A stretch of DNA of 36,822 nucleotides, from NCBI RefSeq assembly GCF_016429015.1, contig NZ_JAELTU010000064.1, positions 1-36,822 on the forward strand, read 5' to 3'. Position 1 is the stretch's first letter, and each line of letters begins with the position of its first letter. Of this stretch, positions 14,817-23,612 are shown piece by piece. Position numbers and translations under genes: made by a program. Under the pieces are notes generated by a model. That model saw only the letters and a program-made list of their open reading frames with translations. It searched no databases and was not told the origin of the DNA. Source of the stretch: Rhizobium sp. ASV20. GTDB lineage: Bacteria > Pseudomonadota > Alphaproteobacteria > Rhizobiales > Rhizobiaceae.

Positions 14817-16544
14817 TCACGACGCGCGGCGGATGGGACTGCCGGCTATCTCCCGGCTCAGGCCGACCGGGTTTGCGGACCTCGCGCTTTGAACCGATAT
14901 GCTTTGCCGTTCAGCAAGCTGGAACCGAGCGACCATTTGCCGAAGGCTTTCGGATTCTTTAGCCAGAGCCATGCCCGCAGCCGTCGTTTCCTCAACCATG
15001 GCGGCATTCTGCTGGGTCACCTGATCCATCTGGTTGACCGCCGAGTTGACTTCGCCAAGCCCGGTCGACTGTTCACGCGCCGAAACCGCTATCGCCTGCA
15101 TATGTTCATTCACAGCCGCAATGCTGCTCTGGATCGTATCAAGTGCATGTCCAGTCTGATTGACCAGATTGACGCCGGTTTTGACTTCATCCGAGGAACT
15201 GCGGATCAGGTCCTTGATTTCCTTCGCGGCTTTAGCCGACCGCTGTGCCAGCTCCCGCACTTCCTGTGCAACCACCGCGAAACCCTTGCCCGCCTCGCCG
15301 GCACGCGCAGCCTCGACCCCCGCGTTCAAGGCAAGCAGATTGGTCTGGAAGGCAATCTCGTCGATCACGCCGATGATGTTCGAGATTTGACTGGACGACT
15401 GCTGAATACGAGCCATTGCGCCCACCGCATCGGCTACGACTTTCCCCGATTGCTTGGCGCTGGCATTCGCCAGTTCCGCTGCTTGGCGCGCTTCGTCCGC
15501 GCGGCGGGAGGCATTGACGACATTGACGGTGATCTCATCCAAAGCTGCCGCCGTTTCCTCAAGGGCTGCCGCCTGCTGCTCGGTACGTCTGGAAAGGTCG
15601 CTTGCCGCACCGCTGATCTCACGTGCGCCGGCATCGATCGAAACCGTCGATTGCGACACCGCGAGGAGGGTTTCCCCAAGTTGCCGCACAGCGCCGTTCA
15701 GGTTTTCGCGAAGCCCTTCGAAGTCTTTCGCGAACGCACGGTCGAGCGAGAAATCGAGATTGCCTTGCGCTAATTTCGAGAGCGCGTCTCCGGTCGCGCG
15801 AACAGCATAGACCCGTTCGCTGACGTCGGTGGCGAACTTCACAACCTTCACAACTTTACCGGCGTCGTCTGTGATCGGGTTATAGGACGCACTGAGGTAG
15901 ATCGCTTTGCCGCCTTTGCCATAGCGGACAATGTCGCCGATAAATGGCTTGTTGCCACGAAGGTCCGCCCATAGCCCATCGAACAGCCGATCTCCTTCCG
16001 CGCCCTCTTCGAGAAAAATGCGATGGCTGTGCCCCTGAATATCAGAGAGCGTATACCCCGTTGCCGCCAGGAAATTCTTGTTAGCTATGATGATTTCACC
16101 TGAAGGGCTGAATTCGATCACGGCCTGGACACGGCTGATCGCATGCAGTTGGTTCTTGTAGTCCGTGTTCTGGATGCGCGCTCGCGCATCCGACCATTCC
16201 ACGACGAAGGCCGTGATCTTCTCGCCTTTCTTGAGCGGGGTGAGGGCCAGGTCGAACACCCGCTGCCCGACCCGTATCGTCGCCTGATGTCGGGTCTTCA
16301 GCGCAGCAAGCATCTGCCTCTGATGGGACGGGGCCTTATGAAAGATATCGATGTTCGACCCGATCAAAGTCGCCACGTTGAAGCGCGGCAACTCCCTTTT
16401 CAAGTCATCCTCGGCCTCTTTCATAAGGTCCCGCGTGGCGGGGTTCATATAAATGATGTTGAGCTTTGCATCGGCGATCATGACATTCGCAGATATATTG
16501 TCCAGCGCGCCAAGTTTCGCACTATTGGTCAAGGTTTTAAACAT
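14817..16544 (-). CDS. Soluble double-PAS methyl-accepting chemotaxis protein
   Basis: A 575-residue transducer without membrane segments. Two PAS domains precede it (about 14-118 and 134-245; the second, 'VQAVIEFSPSGEIIIANKNFLAATGYTLSDIQG', resembles aerotaxis/redox PAS domains). A short HAMP-like linker and the MCP signalling domain follow. The hairpin tip 'DEIAFQTNLLALNAGVEAARAGEAGKGFAVVAQEVRELAQRS' (about 395-437) binds CheA/CheW. The second of two adjacent ATGs (16544) has better spacing to GGAG. It is upstream of the GGDEF-EAL and membrane-protein genes in the same direction with a gap of about 74 nt, suggesting a joint motility/lifestyle-switch unit. Confidence 0.9.
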   Translation of the reverse strand: MFKTLTNSAKLGALDNISANVMIADAKLNIIYMNPATRDLMKEAEDDLKRELPRFNVATLIGSNIDIFHKAPSHQRQMLAALKTRHQATIRVGQRVFDLALTPLKKGEKITAFVVEWSDARARIQNTDYKNQLHAISRVQAVIEFSPSGEIIIANKNFLAATGYTLSDIQGHSHRIFLEEGAEGDRLFDGLWADLRGNKPFIGDIVRYGKGGKAIYLSASYNPITDDAGKVVKVVKFATDVSERVYAVRATGDALSKLAQGNLDFSLDRAFAKDFEGLRENLNGAVRQLGETLLAVSQSTVSIDAGAREISGAASDLSRRTEQQAAALEETAAALDEITVNVVNASRRADEARQAAELANASAKQSGKVVADAVGAMARIQQSSSQISNIIGVIDEIAFQTNLLALNAGVEAARAGEAGKGFAVVAQEVRELAQRSAKAAKEIKDLIRSSSDEVKTGVNLVNQTGHALDTIQSSIAAVNEHMQAIAVSAREQSTGLGEVNSAVNQMDQVTQQNAAMVEETTAAGMALAKESESLRQMVARFQLAERQSISVQSARSANPVGLSREIAGSPIRRAS

Positions 16545-16754
16545 CATACACTCCGCAATTTTTAAGTGGCGATGCTCAAAAATCCATATCGCCCCCGCAA
16601 TGGCAAATATACAAAATTCATAATAAACAATTTATTAAAATACTTAAATGTATTTCATTCGCGGTTTTGAGGAGGCCGGTAATTTCTCTGGGGTCGAATA
16701 GAGGTTGTTAGGCCCGAGCAGTCCATCATCGTCGCTTTGTTCGGAGTGAAAGCG

Positions 16755-17233
16755 ATGGCTGTGCAATGGACGATCACGATCGAGGGCAAGAATGATTTTG
16801 GCGACATCTGCCGGAAGAAGGTCCGCATCGACACGAGCTGGGAGCGCCTGTGTGACGGCGACGACGGTTTGTCGATCGAAGACGGCAAGAAGATCATGGC
16901 GGCGCTGCAGAGTGCGGCCGTGAGCCATGAGGTAGAAACGTATACCCTTTTTCGTCGGGTTTGCCCTGATTGCCACGCATTCCGGCCGGTGAAGGACTAT
17001 ACGACGCGCCGCATCCGAACTGTCTTTGGCGCGGTGGAGGTGCGCAATCCCCGCTGGATGGTGTGCGGAGATTGCCATCGAGGGATGGTCGCTGCTTTCG
17101 CGCCACTGAAGGAAATCTGCCCGGATCGAGCGACGCCCGAGCTGATGGAACCAACCGCACGGCTGGGAAGCATGATGCCGTACCGGCAGGCGGCGACTGT
17201 GGTTGCCGAATTCCTGCCGGTTGAGCCTGGCTT
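16755..17233 (+). pseudogene. ISKra4-family transposase, N-terminal fragment
   Basis: From the ATG at 16755 (GGAG upstream) the protein reads MAVQWTITIEGKNDFGDICRKKVRID... then 'RRVCPDCHAFRPVKDYTTRRIRTVFGAVEVRNPRWMVCGDCHRGMVAAFAPL' and 'ELMEPTARLGSMMPYRQAATVVAEFLPVEP'. This is the zinc-ribbon-like N-terminal part of ISKra4-type transposases, which are normally several hundred residues longer. After about residue 158 the homology stops abruptly and a different reading frame begins. It is a fragment left by deletion or replacement. The AT-rich segment 16548-16754 before it holds the chemotaxis-gene promoter region and probably the IS left end. Confidence 0.75.
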
Positions 17234-17524
17234 CTCGATCTAGCGAACGATCACCGTCGTCCTAACTATATCTTGCTGGCAGGTCACATCATCACCACAG
17301 GCGCTCTATCGGGCGCATTGCCGCTGCAGGGCCCCGAAACAATTGATGTTTATCTCAGTGGTGAGCGTGGACTGCACCTAAAACTGCGGTCGTGGATGGA
17401 GGTGATAGCCGCTGACCAGGCCGGCAGGAGACTTGATCTTCGCTGTGATTTGCGACCCGAGATTACTATTTTTAGTGTCGCCAGAAAGGCGTCAATTCCA
17501 TCCGCGATCAATGCCACTAGGTAG
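17234..17524 (+). pseudogene. Gene remnant, possibly FAH/2-keto-4-pentenoate-hydratase-like C-terminus
   Basis: Immediately after the ISKra4 fragment another frame reads LDLANDHRRPNYILLAGHIITTGALSGALPLQGPETIDVYLSGERG. This resembles the C-terminal 'LAN...L.aG.iiTTG...pl.pGd' strand of 2-keto-4-pentenoate hydratases and fumarylacetoacetate-hydrolase-superfamily proteins. It has no start of its own and runs on into unrelated sequence up to a stop at 17524. The family assignment is tentative. The following 17525-17803 carries another short open stretch (17565-17720) that I could not identify. The region looks like decayed genes. Confidence 0.35.
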
Positions 17525-17803
17525 CGCTCCGAAGGCATCCTCTGTCCCGGATCAGCGCCCATGAGACCGAACTGGACAGGCTGCGATTTTCGATCTCACC
17601 GGCGATGTCTATGGAGAAGCTCGCATCGTTGATCGGGCTTTTAGCATCGGACCGAGCGCGCTAACGGAGGCTGTAGCACTACTCGCTCAGGGTCTCGAAA
17701 ACCGCGAAGCTGCCAAGTAACCGACCTCCTTACCAACGGTCATTTTAGGCCAAAATCGAAAATTGCAACAGAGCCATCTTTCGAGCGGATTTGTATCCTC
17801 CGA

Positions 17804-18838
17804 TCAAAATTTCCCGACCATCAGGCAAAGGATAGTGAACATCATCTGAGCGGCGATCTGTGCGGTATTGGTGGTCGCATCATATTGTGGTGCGACTTCC
17901 ACAACGTCGGCGCCCACGACGTTGATTCCCTTCAGCCCGCGAAGAAGGGCAAGAACCTGTCCAGGCGACAGGCCGCCCACTTCGGGCGTACCCGTGCCAG
18001 GGGCAAACCCGGGATCGATACTATCAATATCGAAGGAGATGTAAGTCGGATGATCGCCAACCAGCAAGCGTGCTTTTTCAACAAGAGCCTCAATGCCGAT
18101 ACCGGCGACCTCTTCGGCGTGAATGACTGTCATCCCCGATTCATAGGAGAACTCCCAGAGATACTCGGCTCCTCCTCGAATTCCGATTTGGATCGTGCGA
18201 TCAGGATCGAGAACGCCGTCCAATACGGCAAGGCGAAACGGCCCGCCATGCTGAAATTTTGCCCCTTCGTATGGTCCGGCGGTGTCGCAGTGGGCATCGA
18301 TGTGGATTAGGCCGACAGGCTGCTTTTCACCGACGGCTTTCAGGATCGACGATGTGATCGAATGGTCGCCACCCACACTGAGCGGCCTTATTCCTGCAGC
18401 GATCAGGCGTTTGTAAAACGCCTCGATATCGGAGTGGCAGCGCGCGAGGTCGTATCTGCTCTCCATCGGCACATCACCGATATCGGCAATCTTGGCCTCG
18501 GAAAAGGGAGCACAACGGAGGACATGATCGTAGGGGCCAATGCGCTCGATCGTTCTCAGCGCTCGCGGTCCGAACCTGCTGCCGTTCCGGTTGGTGACAC
18601 CCAGATCCATGGGAATTCCCACAAGCGCCACATCGATCCCGCCAAAATCAGGCAGGTCTTGAGCGTTTGGCAGATATGGTGCGTCAAGGAATGTCGGAAC
18701 GCCTGCAAACGGCCATCTGCGCTTGTCGCTGCCATTGAACTGAGATCTGGCGACCTTTGCAAAGTCGGGATCGAAAATGTCTCCCCCCGATGCCCCTAAA
18801 TACTTTTCCCTGAGCGCGCGTAGCTTCTCGGCATCCAT
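17804..18838 (-). CDS. Agmatinase/guanidino-acid ureohydrolase
   Basis: A 344-residue ureohydrolase (arginase/agmatinase family) that hydrolyses a guanidino compound to urea plus an amine. Mn-binding motifs are complete: GGDHS (156-160), DAHCD (181-185) and SFDIDSIDP (268-276). 'NRNGSRFGPRALRTIERIGPYDH' and 'VEVAPQYD' place it in the agmatinase/guanidinobutyrase/guanidinopropionase group rather than arginases. The specificity loop cannot be resolved by eye. The ATG at 18838 has a strong AAGGAGG. It lies 115 nt downstream of the kinase gene in the same direction, probably as the last gene of the catabolic operon. Its presence suggests that the imported substrate carries or yields a guanidino group. 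Confidence 0.88.
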   Translation of the reverse strand: MDAEKLRALREKYLGASGGDIFDPDFAKVARSQFNGSDKRRWPFAGVPTFLDAPYLPNAQDLPDFGGIDVALVGIPMDLGVTNRNGSRFGPRALRTIERIGPYDHVLRCAPFSEAKIADIGDVPMESRYDLARCHSDIEAFYKRLIAAGIRPLSVGGDHSITSSILKAVGEKQPVGLIHIDAHCDTAGPYEGAKFQHGGPFRLAVLDGVLDPDRTIQIGIRGGAEYLWEFSYESGMTVIHAEEVAGIGIEALVEKARLLVGDHPTYISFDIDSIDPGFAPGTGTPEVGGLSPGQVLALLRGLKGINVVGADVVEVAPQYDATTNTAQIAAQMMFTILCLMVGKF

Positions 18839-18953
18839 TATTTGATTTCCTCCTTACGTTGATGTCAGCGTCAGCCTGGAACGTGAGGCCTGCTCACATC
18901 GGCCCGCCGACCCATCGCGACAGCTCAGCCAACGGCAGCGCGGCGCCACGAAG

Positions 18954-19883
18954 TCACCGTCTTTCCTCGCGCCAGCGTTCCACCTCTTCGACGCGAGCCT
19001 TGCCGCCGCGCGGCCCGTGGACGGTCACCGAACGGGAGGCCGCAGCGACGGCGAAATCAAGGGCATCGGCAAAAGGTTTGTTCTGAGCGAGACACCAAGC
19101 AAGCGCTCCGCCAAAAGTATCGCCGGCGCCGGTAACGTCCGCTACAGCAACCTTGTAGCCAGCCACATGAGTGCGGGTGTTCCCGTCATATGCCTCGGCA
19201 CCTTCAGCAGCTAACGTGCGGATCACGCAACCAATCTCATGGCTGCGGATCCAATCAGCGATGAGCGAAAGATCGTCGTGGCCAAAGGCGTTCCGGAAGC
19301 CCACCTGGTTGAAGATGACGACGGCGGCTCCAGTGAGATAGGGCATGTCTTCGAGCGTGCAGCCACCCACATCGAGATCGAAGATCGCTCGACGGCCGTG
19401 GCAACGCAGGTCGGCCAATAGCTCGGCTTGCCGCAGCGGACCGTCCTCAGTTTCCGTATGCAGACGGCGGACGCGATAAAGCGTGGTGTAGAGGAAGCCC
19501 GGCTGGCGCAGAGCCGCCAGCGTTGCCGGCGCCAACCACATCGGCTGCTCACCCATCTCGACGGTAAGCACGACATGTTCACCGTCGATCAGGAAGATGA
19601 AATTACGCGATTCCGGGATGGAGGGATCGGTCAGCATATGATCAACGCCGACGCCATTCTGCTTGAGGTCGGCGGTCATGCGGTGTGACAACGGGCTATC
19701 GTTCAGCAAGGACACAAACTGTGTGTCGCCGCCAAGGGTCGCGTGTACGACAGCCGCGTTAGCGATAGAGCCACCGATCTCGGCGGGCAATTCCTTGACC
19801 ATGCCCTTGTCAGCGCGTCTAGGCCAGCGATCGGCGGTGTAGTATTCGTCAAGTGCCACGTCGCCGATGAAAAACGCCGTCAT
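18954..19883 (-). CDS. PfkB-family carbohydrate kinase
   Basis: A 309-residue PfkB/ribokinase-family sugar or nucleoside kinase. Signature 1 is 'ELPAEIGGSIANAAVVHATLGG' (about 31-52). Signature 2 is 'VADVTGAGDTFGGALAW' (about 248-264) with catalytic Asp255. I chose ATG 19883 (MTAFFIGDVALDEYYTADRW), which overlaps the upstream gene's stop by 4 nt; a longer frame to 19940 would invade that gene. Substrate-side residues do not identify the sugar. In this operon it may phosphorylate the sugar portion before cleavage. Confidence 0.88.
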   Translation of the reverse strand: MTAFFIGDVALDEYYTADRWPRRADKGMVKELPAEIGGSIANAAVVHATLGGDTQFVSLLNDSPLSHRMTADLKQNGVGVDHMLTDPSIPESRNFIFLIDGEHVVLTVEMGEQPMWLAPATLAALRQPGFLYTTLYRVRRLHTETEDGPLRQAELLADLRCHGRRAIFDLDVGGCTLEDMPYLTGAAVVIFNQVGFRNAFGHDDLSLIADWIRSHEIGCVIRTLAAEGAEAYDGNTRTHVAGYKVAVADVTGAGDTFGGALAWCLAQNKPFADALDFAVAAASRSVTVHGPRGGKARVEEVERWREERR

Positions 19884-20383
19884 GCGCGTGAGCCTCCGTT
19901 CGTCCGCACTTCCAGCTGTCCGCCGGCAACCGGAACCCACGGACTTTCACCAAGACCACAAATCGCCATCCAATAATAGGATGCCGGACCTGAGACACCC
20001 CGGCAGGCATCATGCCAGACGTTGCGGTGCATCACCACAGCCTGACCGGGAGTGACAATGAATGCCTCGATCTCGTCGCGATGCGGCGCGCTGGCTAACG
20101 AAGCTGGAGCAACGGCAAGGACCACCGCTTCGGCGGCGCAGAAGATCGCCTCTTCCGTCTGCGGATGCCGCTCCATTGCCGTGCAATTCCAAGGGGCGCT
20201 TCCACCGCGCGTCATGCCGAGATGACCCGAGCCGTCGATCAGCGGCTTGCGACCAAACCCATCGGTCCACCCCTCGCCCTTTGTCAGGATCACATCCGGA
20301 TCGGTGTCGTCGACGAGATCATAGACCTTGCCGTAGCCGGCGAAATTCTCGGCCGTGACGTGCCGTGCGACGATCACGCTCAT
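19880..20383 (-). CDS. Ureidoglycolate lyase (AllA)-fold protein
   Basis: A 167-residue protein of the ureidoglycolate lyase family (AllA; amidohydrolase-like cupin fold). Conserved blocks are 'AMERHPQTEEAIFCAAEAVVLAVAP' with ERHP at 71-74 and 'IEAFIVTPGQAVVMHRNVWHDAC' with HRNVWH at 119-124, both closely like those of E. coli AllA. AllA splits ureidoglycolate to glyoxylate and urea. Here no allantoin genes are near, so the real substrate may be a different ureido or sugar-acid compound. Four-nt overlaps with both neighbours (20380-20383 and 19880-19883) show tight translational coupling with the BtpA-like protein and the kinase. Confidence 0.8.
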   Translation of the reverse strand: MSVIVARHVTAENFAGYGKVYDLVDDTDPDVILTKGEGWTDGFGRKPLIDGSGHLGMTRGGSAPWNCTAMERHPQTEEAIFCAAEAVVLAVAPASLASAPHRDEIEAFIVTPGQAVVMHRNVWHDACRGVSGPASYYWMAICGLGESPWVPVAGGQLEVRTNGGSRA

Positions 20384-21120
20384 GCGGCGCTCCGTGCGGT
20401 GCGGACGGCACGCATCAGGCGGGCGACATGTGTGGCCTCGACGCGGCCGGTATCCTTGTGGCTATCCTTGAACCAGCTCCCAACGATCGCACCATCGGCT
20501 TCCGCAAGCTGCTCGACGGCATTTGCTTCGGTGAGGCCGGCGCCGATGAGAAGCGGTGTGCGGGCTCCCGTCGCCGAACGGAAGCGCGCGACCTTATTCA
20601 TATCGGTCGGTTGACCTGTCGCGTCCGACGTGACGACGAGGCAGTCACACCGGGCGGCGCCGATGCGCACATCCTCATCCTCAGCTCGGCCGGAAAGGAC
20701 AGGCTGATACTTGAATCGCACGCCGCCGAGCAACAGTGCCTGGGTATTTGCTCTCCTTGCTGCGAGATCGGCGGCGAAGGCTATATCGACTTCCGGCGGC
20801 AGATGGCCGGCGACGGAATCGACCTGCAGGAAAGCGACCGGATACTTCGCCGCCAGCGCGAAGGCGCGCTCGTTGTCGCGCAACACGTTGACGCCAATCC
20901 TGGAGCCTAAATCAAGGGCACATAGCCGCTCAAGTACACGCTCCACATCGTCGGCGTCGCCAAAATAGTTTTCGACCACCAACCCGTCGACCCCTTCGCC
21001 GGCCATAATGCGGGCCTCTTCCTCGGCCAGCGCACGTTTTGCAGCAGGGCCGTCGCCGGACAGATGCAGCATGCCGAGGATGGGTTTCGGGGTTGTGAAA
21101 GTCTCGCCGAAGCGGCTCAT
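20380..21120 (-). CDS. BtpA/SgcQ-family TIM-barrel protein
   Basis: A 246-residue protein of the BtpA family. It shows 'PKPILGMLHLSGDGPA' near the N-terminus, 'EGVDGLVVENYFGDA', 'GVNVLRDNERAFALAAKYPVAFLQVDS', 'VTSDATGQPTD' and 'PLLIGAGLTEANAVEQLAEADGAIVGSWFK'. The fold is a phosphate-binding-type TIM barrel. Members include photosystem I biogenesis protein BtpA and E. coli SgcQ; no enzymatic reaction is firmly established for bacterial members. The C-terminal GSWFK-type loop would suit a phosphorylated ligand, consistent with the PfkB kinase next door. AGGAG precedes ATG 21120 by eight bases, and the GntR stop ends one base upstream. Confidence 0.85.
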   Translation of the reverse strand: MSRFGETFTTPKPILGMLHLSGDGPAAKRALAEEEARIMAGEGVDGLVVENYFGDADDVERVLERLCALDLGSRIGVNVLRDNERAFALAAKYPVAFLQVDSVAGHLPPEVDIAFAADLAARRANTQALLLGGVRFKYQPVLSGRAEDEDVRIGAARCDCLVVTSDATGQPTDMNKVARFRSATGARTPLLIGAGLTEANAVEQLAEADGAIVGSWFKDSHKDTGRVEATHVARLMRAVRTARSAA

Positions 21121-21121
21121 G

Positions 21122-21928
21122 TCAGTTCTCCTGCGTCACACCGCTGTCAATGGGTGCGGTTTCGCGCCCCCAGCGCGTTGCGAATTTCATCTGGACGGCC
21201 GGCGAGTAGACGATCGACGTGCGCTCGACCAACCGATCGTCGGCGTCAAGTACGTCTCCGCTGGCACAAAGATAGCCCGGCACATTCAGTGCCGGAGCAA
21301 AGACCTCCCGCAGGCGATCGGACGGCGGCACGACGGTGAGCAGCAGTTCCGAGCGGAGGGGATGGCGGTTATAGTCGCGGCGCAGCACTTCATAGAGCGA
21401 TTGCTCGCCGAAATCGTAGGCATCGATACCTGGATAGAGGGAAAGATCGAGCTGCGAGGTATCAACATTCAACCAGCTTGTCGTTTCGTCATTGGCAAGC
21501 CCTCGTGCACGTACCAGGAGGAGTTCGCCATTTTCCACCCGGTGCTCCAGTACCCTTGTTATCGGGCGCTGGCCCTGCCGCCGGGCAAGCTCGGTGAAAC
21601 TCCCGAAGTTCCAGATATTGTGGCTGATCGGCCGATGCGAGACGATCGTGCCCCGGCCGCGAACCTGCTGGACCAGCCCTTCCGACACCAGAAGAGCCAT
21701 CGCGTTGCGCACCGTGGTGCGGGCAATGCCGAACTGGTCGCGCAACTGGTTTTCCGAGGGGATGGCTTCCCCTTCGGAGAAATCCCCGCTGAGTATTGCT
21801 GCACGTAAGGCCCGATAGAGCTGGCGGTAAAGCTGCTCGTTCGAATAAATGTCGAGACGAAGGCGCGACAGTCTATCGTCCGGGCGTTCAACTGTTGCTT
21901 TGGCGTCTGATGTGGAAGGATGGGTCAA
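21122..21928 (-). CDS. GntR-family regulator, HutC/UTRA type
   Basis: A 268-residue regulator. The GntR winged HTH is 'LYRQLYRALRAAILSGDFSEGEAIPSENQLRDQFGIARTTVRNAMALLVSEGLVQQVRGRGTIVSHR' (about 33-99). A UTRA ligand-binding domain (about 118-255) follows. The start appears to be TTG at 21928, with GGAG six bases upstream; no in-frame ATG precedes the HTH. It is embedded between the binding-protein gene (22 nt upstream) and the BtpA-like gene (1 nt downstream), so it is made as part of the operon it probably controls. Its candidate operator is the palindrome at 24545-24564. Confidence 0.88.
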   Translation of the reverse strand: MTHPSTSDAKATVERPDDRLSRLRLDIYSNEQLYRQLYRALRAAILSGDFSEGEAIPSENQLRDQFGIARTTVRNAMALLVSEGLVQQVRGRGTIVSHRPISHNIWNFGSFTELARRQGQRPITRVLEHRVENGELLLVRARGLANDETTSWLNVDTSQLDLSLYPGIDAYDFGEQSLYEVLRRDYNRHPLRSELLLTVVPPSDRLREVFAPALNVPGYLCASGDVLDADDRLVERTSIVYSPAVQMKFATRWGRETAPIDSGVTQEN

Positions 21929-21950
21929 GGCAGGCTCCGACAGAATCGTG

Positions 21951-22814
21951 TTACTTCTTGGCTCCGTTTATCTTGAACTCTTCGACGCCTGCCTCTTTCA
22001 AGCCGTAGCGATCGAGGATCTGTGCATAAGTGCCGTCCGCCTTCAGCGTCTCCAGCGTTGCGCGCACAACATCGCGCAGCTCATCATTGGCCTTTGCAAA
22101 GGCGGTGCCGTAGTAGTTGACATCGCCGACTTGACCGACCTGGTAGAACTTGCCCGGTTCCTGCTTCATCAGGTCGAGCAGGCCTTCGAGGCCGATGACC
22201 GAGGCTTGTGCGCGGCCCTGGCGGATCTGCATGATGTGCTCGGCCTGGGTCGGGATCTGGATGACCGTGATCAGCTTGCCGGCCGGGCAAATGGCTTTGC
22301 CAAGATCTTCCGCCCAGGTGACCCAGCTGGTTCCCGTCGCCACCGCGACCGTCTTGCCGCAGAGGTCGGCCTCAGTCTTGATCTCGTTTTGATGGTCGAC
22401 GGTCGTATAAAAGACGTTGCCGGTCTTGAAGTAGTCGACGAAGTCGAGCTGTTTCTGACGCTCGACCTTATCGGAGAAAGCGGTGATGACCATGTCGGAA
22501 CGGCCAGTCACGACCTGCGGGATAAGCTGCGGAAACTCGACATTCTGGAACTCTGCGGTCAACCCGAGGCGCTCGGCAACGGCCTTGGCGAGGTCGATGT
22601 CGAAGCCCTTGAGTTCGGTCGAACCGGCATCGCTGTATTCCATCGGCGGATAGGCGAGACTGATGGTAAAGTTAAGCTTGCCGGCCGTGCGCACCGCCTG
22701 CGGCAGGCCGGCTGCCAACTTCTCGTCGCCGGCGGCATGAGCGGCACTGCTTGTCGCAAGACCGACAAGCGCGGCCGAGGCGAGCCCCAGCATCATTGAA
22801 ATTCCCTTTTTCAT
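21951..22814 (-). CDS. ABC transporter substrate-binding protein, family 3 (amino-acid type)
   Basis: A 287-residue periplasmic binding protein. The signal peptide is MKKGISMMLGLASAALVGLATSSAAHA with probable cleavage before AGDEKL. The family-3 SBP core follows: 'GKLNFTISLAYPPMEYSDAGSTELKGFDIDLAKAVAERLGL', 'GRSDMVITAFSDKVERQKQLDFVDYF', and 'LCGKTVAVATGTSWVTWAEDL'. The family binds polar amino acids, opines, ectoine and related compounds. Here 'PMEYSD' with 'TAFSDKVERQ' lacks the standard arginine-binding signature, so the ligand is open. ATG 22814 was chosen over ATG 22829 because GGGAGAA precedes it correctly and gives a clean signal peptide. Confidence 0.88.
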   Translation of the reverse strand: MKKGISMMLGLASAALVGLATSSAAHAAGDEKLAAGLPQAVRTAGKLNFTISLAYPPMEYSDAGSTELKGFDIDLAKAVAERLGLTAEFQNVEFPQLIPQVVTGRSDMVITAFSDKVERQKQLDFVDYFKTGNVFYTTVDHQNEIKTEADLCGKTVAVATGTSWVTWAEDLGKAICPAGKLITVIQIPTQAEHIMQIRQGRAQASVIGLEGLLDLMKQEPGKFYQVGQVGDVNYYGTAFAKANDELRDVVRATLETLKADGTYAQILDRYGLKEAGVEEFKINGAKK

Positions 22815-22847
22815 TGTCCGTTCTCCCATTGTTGGACCGAAAAATTT

Positions 22848-23612
22848 CTAGGCAAGCACGCGGCTCAGGAATGAGCGCACGCGCGGATCGGCGGGGCTGC
22901 TGAGCACTTCGCCAGGCGGGCCCATTTCGCGGATCTCGCCGTCGATCATCACCACGACCCGGTCGGCAACCTCTCGGGCAAAGCCGATTTCGTGGGTGAC
23001 GACGATCATTGTGGTGCCGCCCCGCGCCAGATTGCGCATGACCTCCAGCACCTCGCCGACAAGTTCCGGATCGAGTGCACTCGTCGGCTCGTCGAAAAGC
23101 ATGACGCGCGGCTCCATGGCGAGCGCCCGAGCGATCGCGACGCGCTGCTTCTGGCCGCCGGAGAGTTGCGAGGGATAGCTCGACGCCTTGGCGGCCATAC
23201 CGACCTGCTCCAGCAGATCCATGGCGCGTGCTTCTGCTTGCGAACGCTTGAGGCCACGAACCACCATCGGCCCTTCGATGACGTTGCCGAGCACCGTGCG
23301 ATGAGCGAAGAGATTGAAGTGCTGGAACACCATGCCGAGCTGGCTCTGCTGGGCACGCAGATGCCGCACCGGCAATTCCTGCAGGGCGCCTCGCGATAGC
23401 GAGTAGCCCATGATGGCTCCATCCACCCAGACATAGCCGCCGTTCGGCGTTTCGAGATGATTGATGCAGCGCAGGAACGTACTCTTGCCACTGCCAGAGG
23501 GGCCGAGGATGCACAATACCTCGCCATAGGCGACATCCAGATCGAGGCCCTTCAGAACTTCGTGACTGCCAAAACTCTTGCGGATTCCGACCGCCTTGAC
23601 TGCGAGACTCAT
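22848..23612 (-). CDS. ABC transporter ATP-binding protein (amino-acid type)
   Basis: A 254-residue ATPase of the polar-amino-acid importer class. Walker A is GPSGSGKS (37-44), the Q-loop lies near 'MVFQHFNLFAHRTVLGN', the signature is LSGGQKQRVAIARAL (150-164) and Walker B is VMLFDEPTSALDP (170-182), with the H-switch in VVTHEIGFAREVADR. All catalytic motifs are intact. The ATG at 23612 overlaps the permease stop by 4 nt (ATGA), so the two are made together. The binding-protein gene follows after 33 nt. Confidence 0.92.
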   Translation of the reverse strand: MSLAVKAVGIRKSFGSHEVLKGLDLDVAYGEVLCILGPSGSGKSTFLRCINHLETPNGGYVWVDGAIMGYSLSRGALQELPVRHLRAQQSQLGMVFQHFNLFAHRTVLGNVIEGPMVVRGLKRSQAEARAMDLLEQVGMAAKASSYPSQLSGGQKQRVAIARALAMEPRVMLFDEPTSALDPELVGEVLEVMRNLARGGTTMIVVTHEIGFAREVADRVVVMIDGEIREMGPPGEVLSSPADPRVRSFLSRVLA

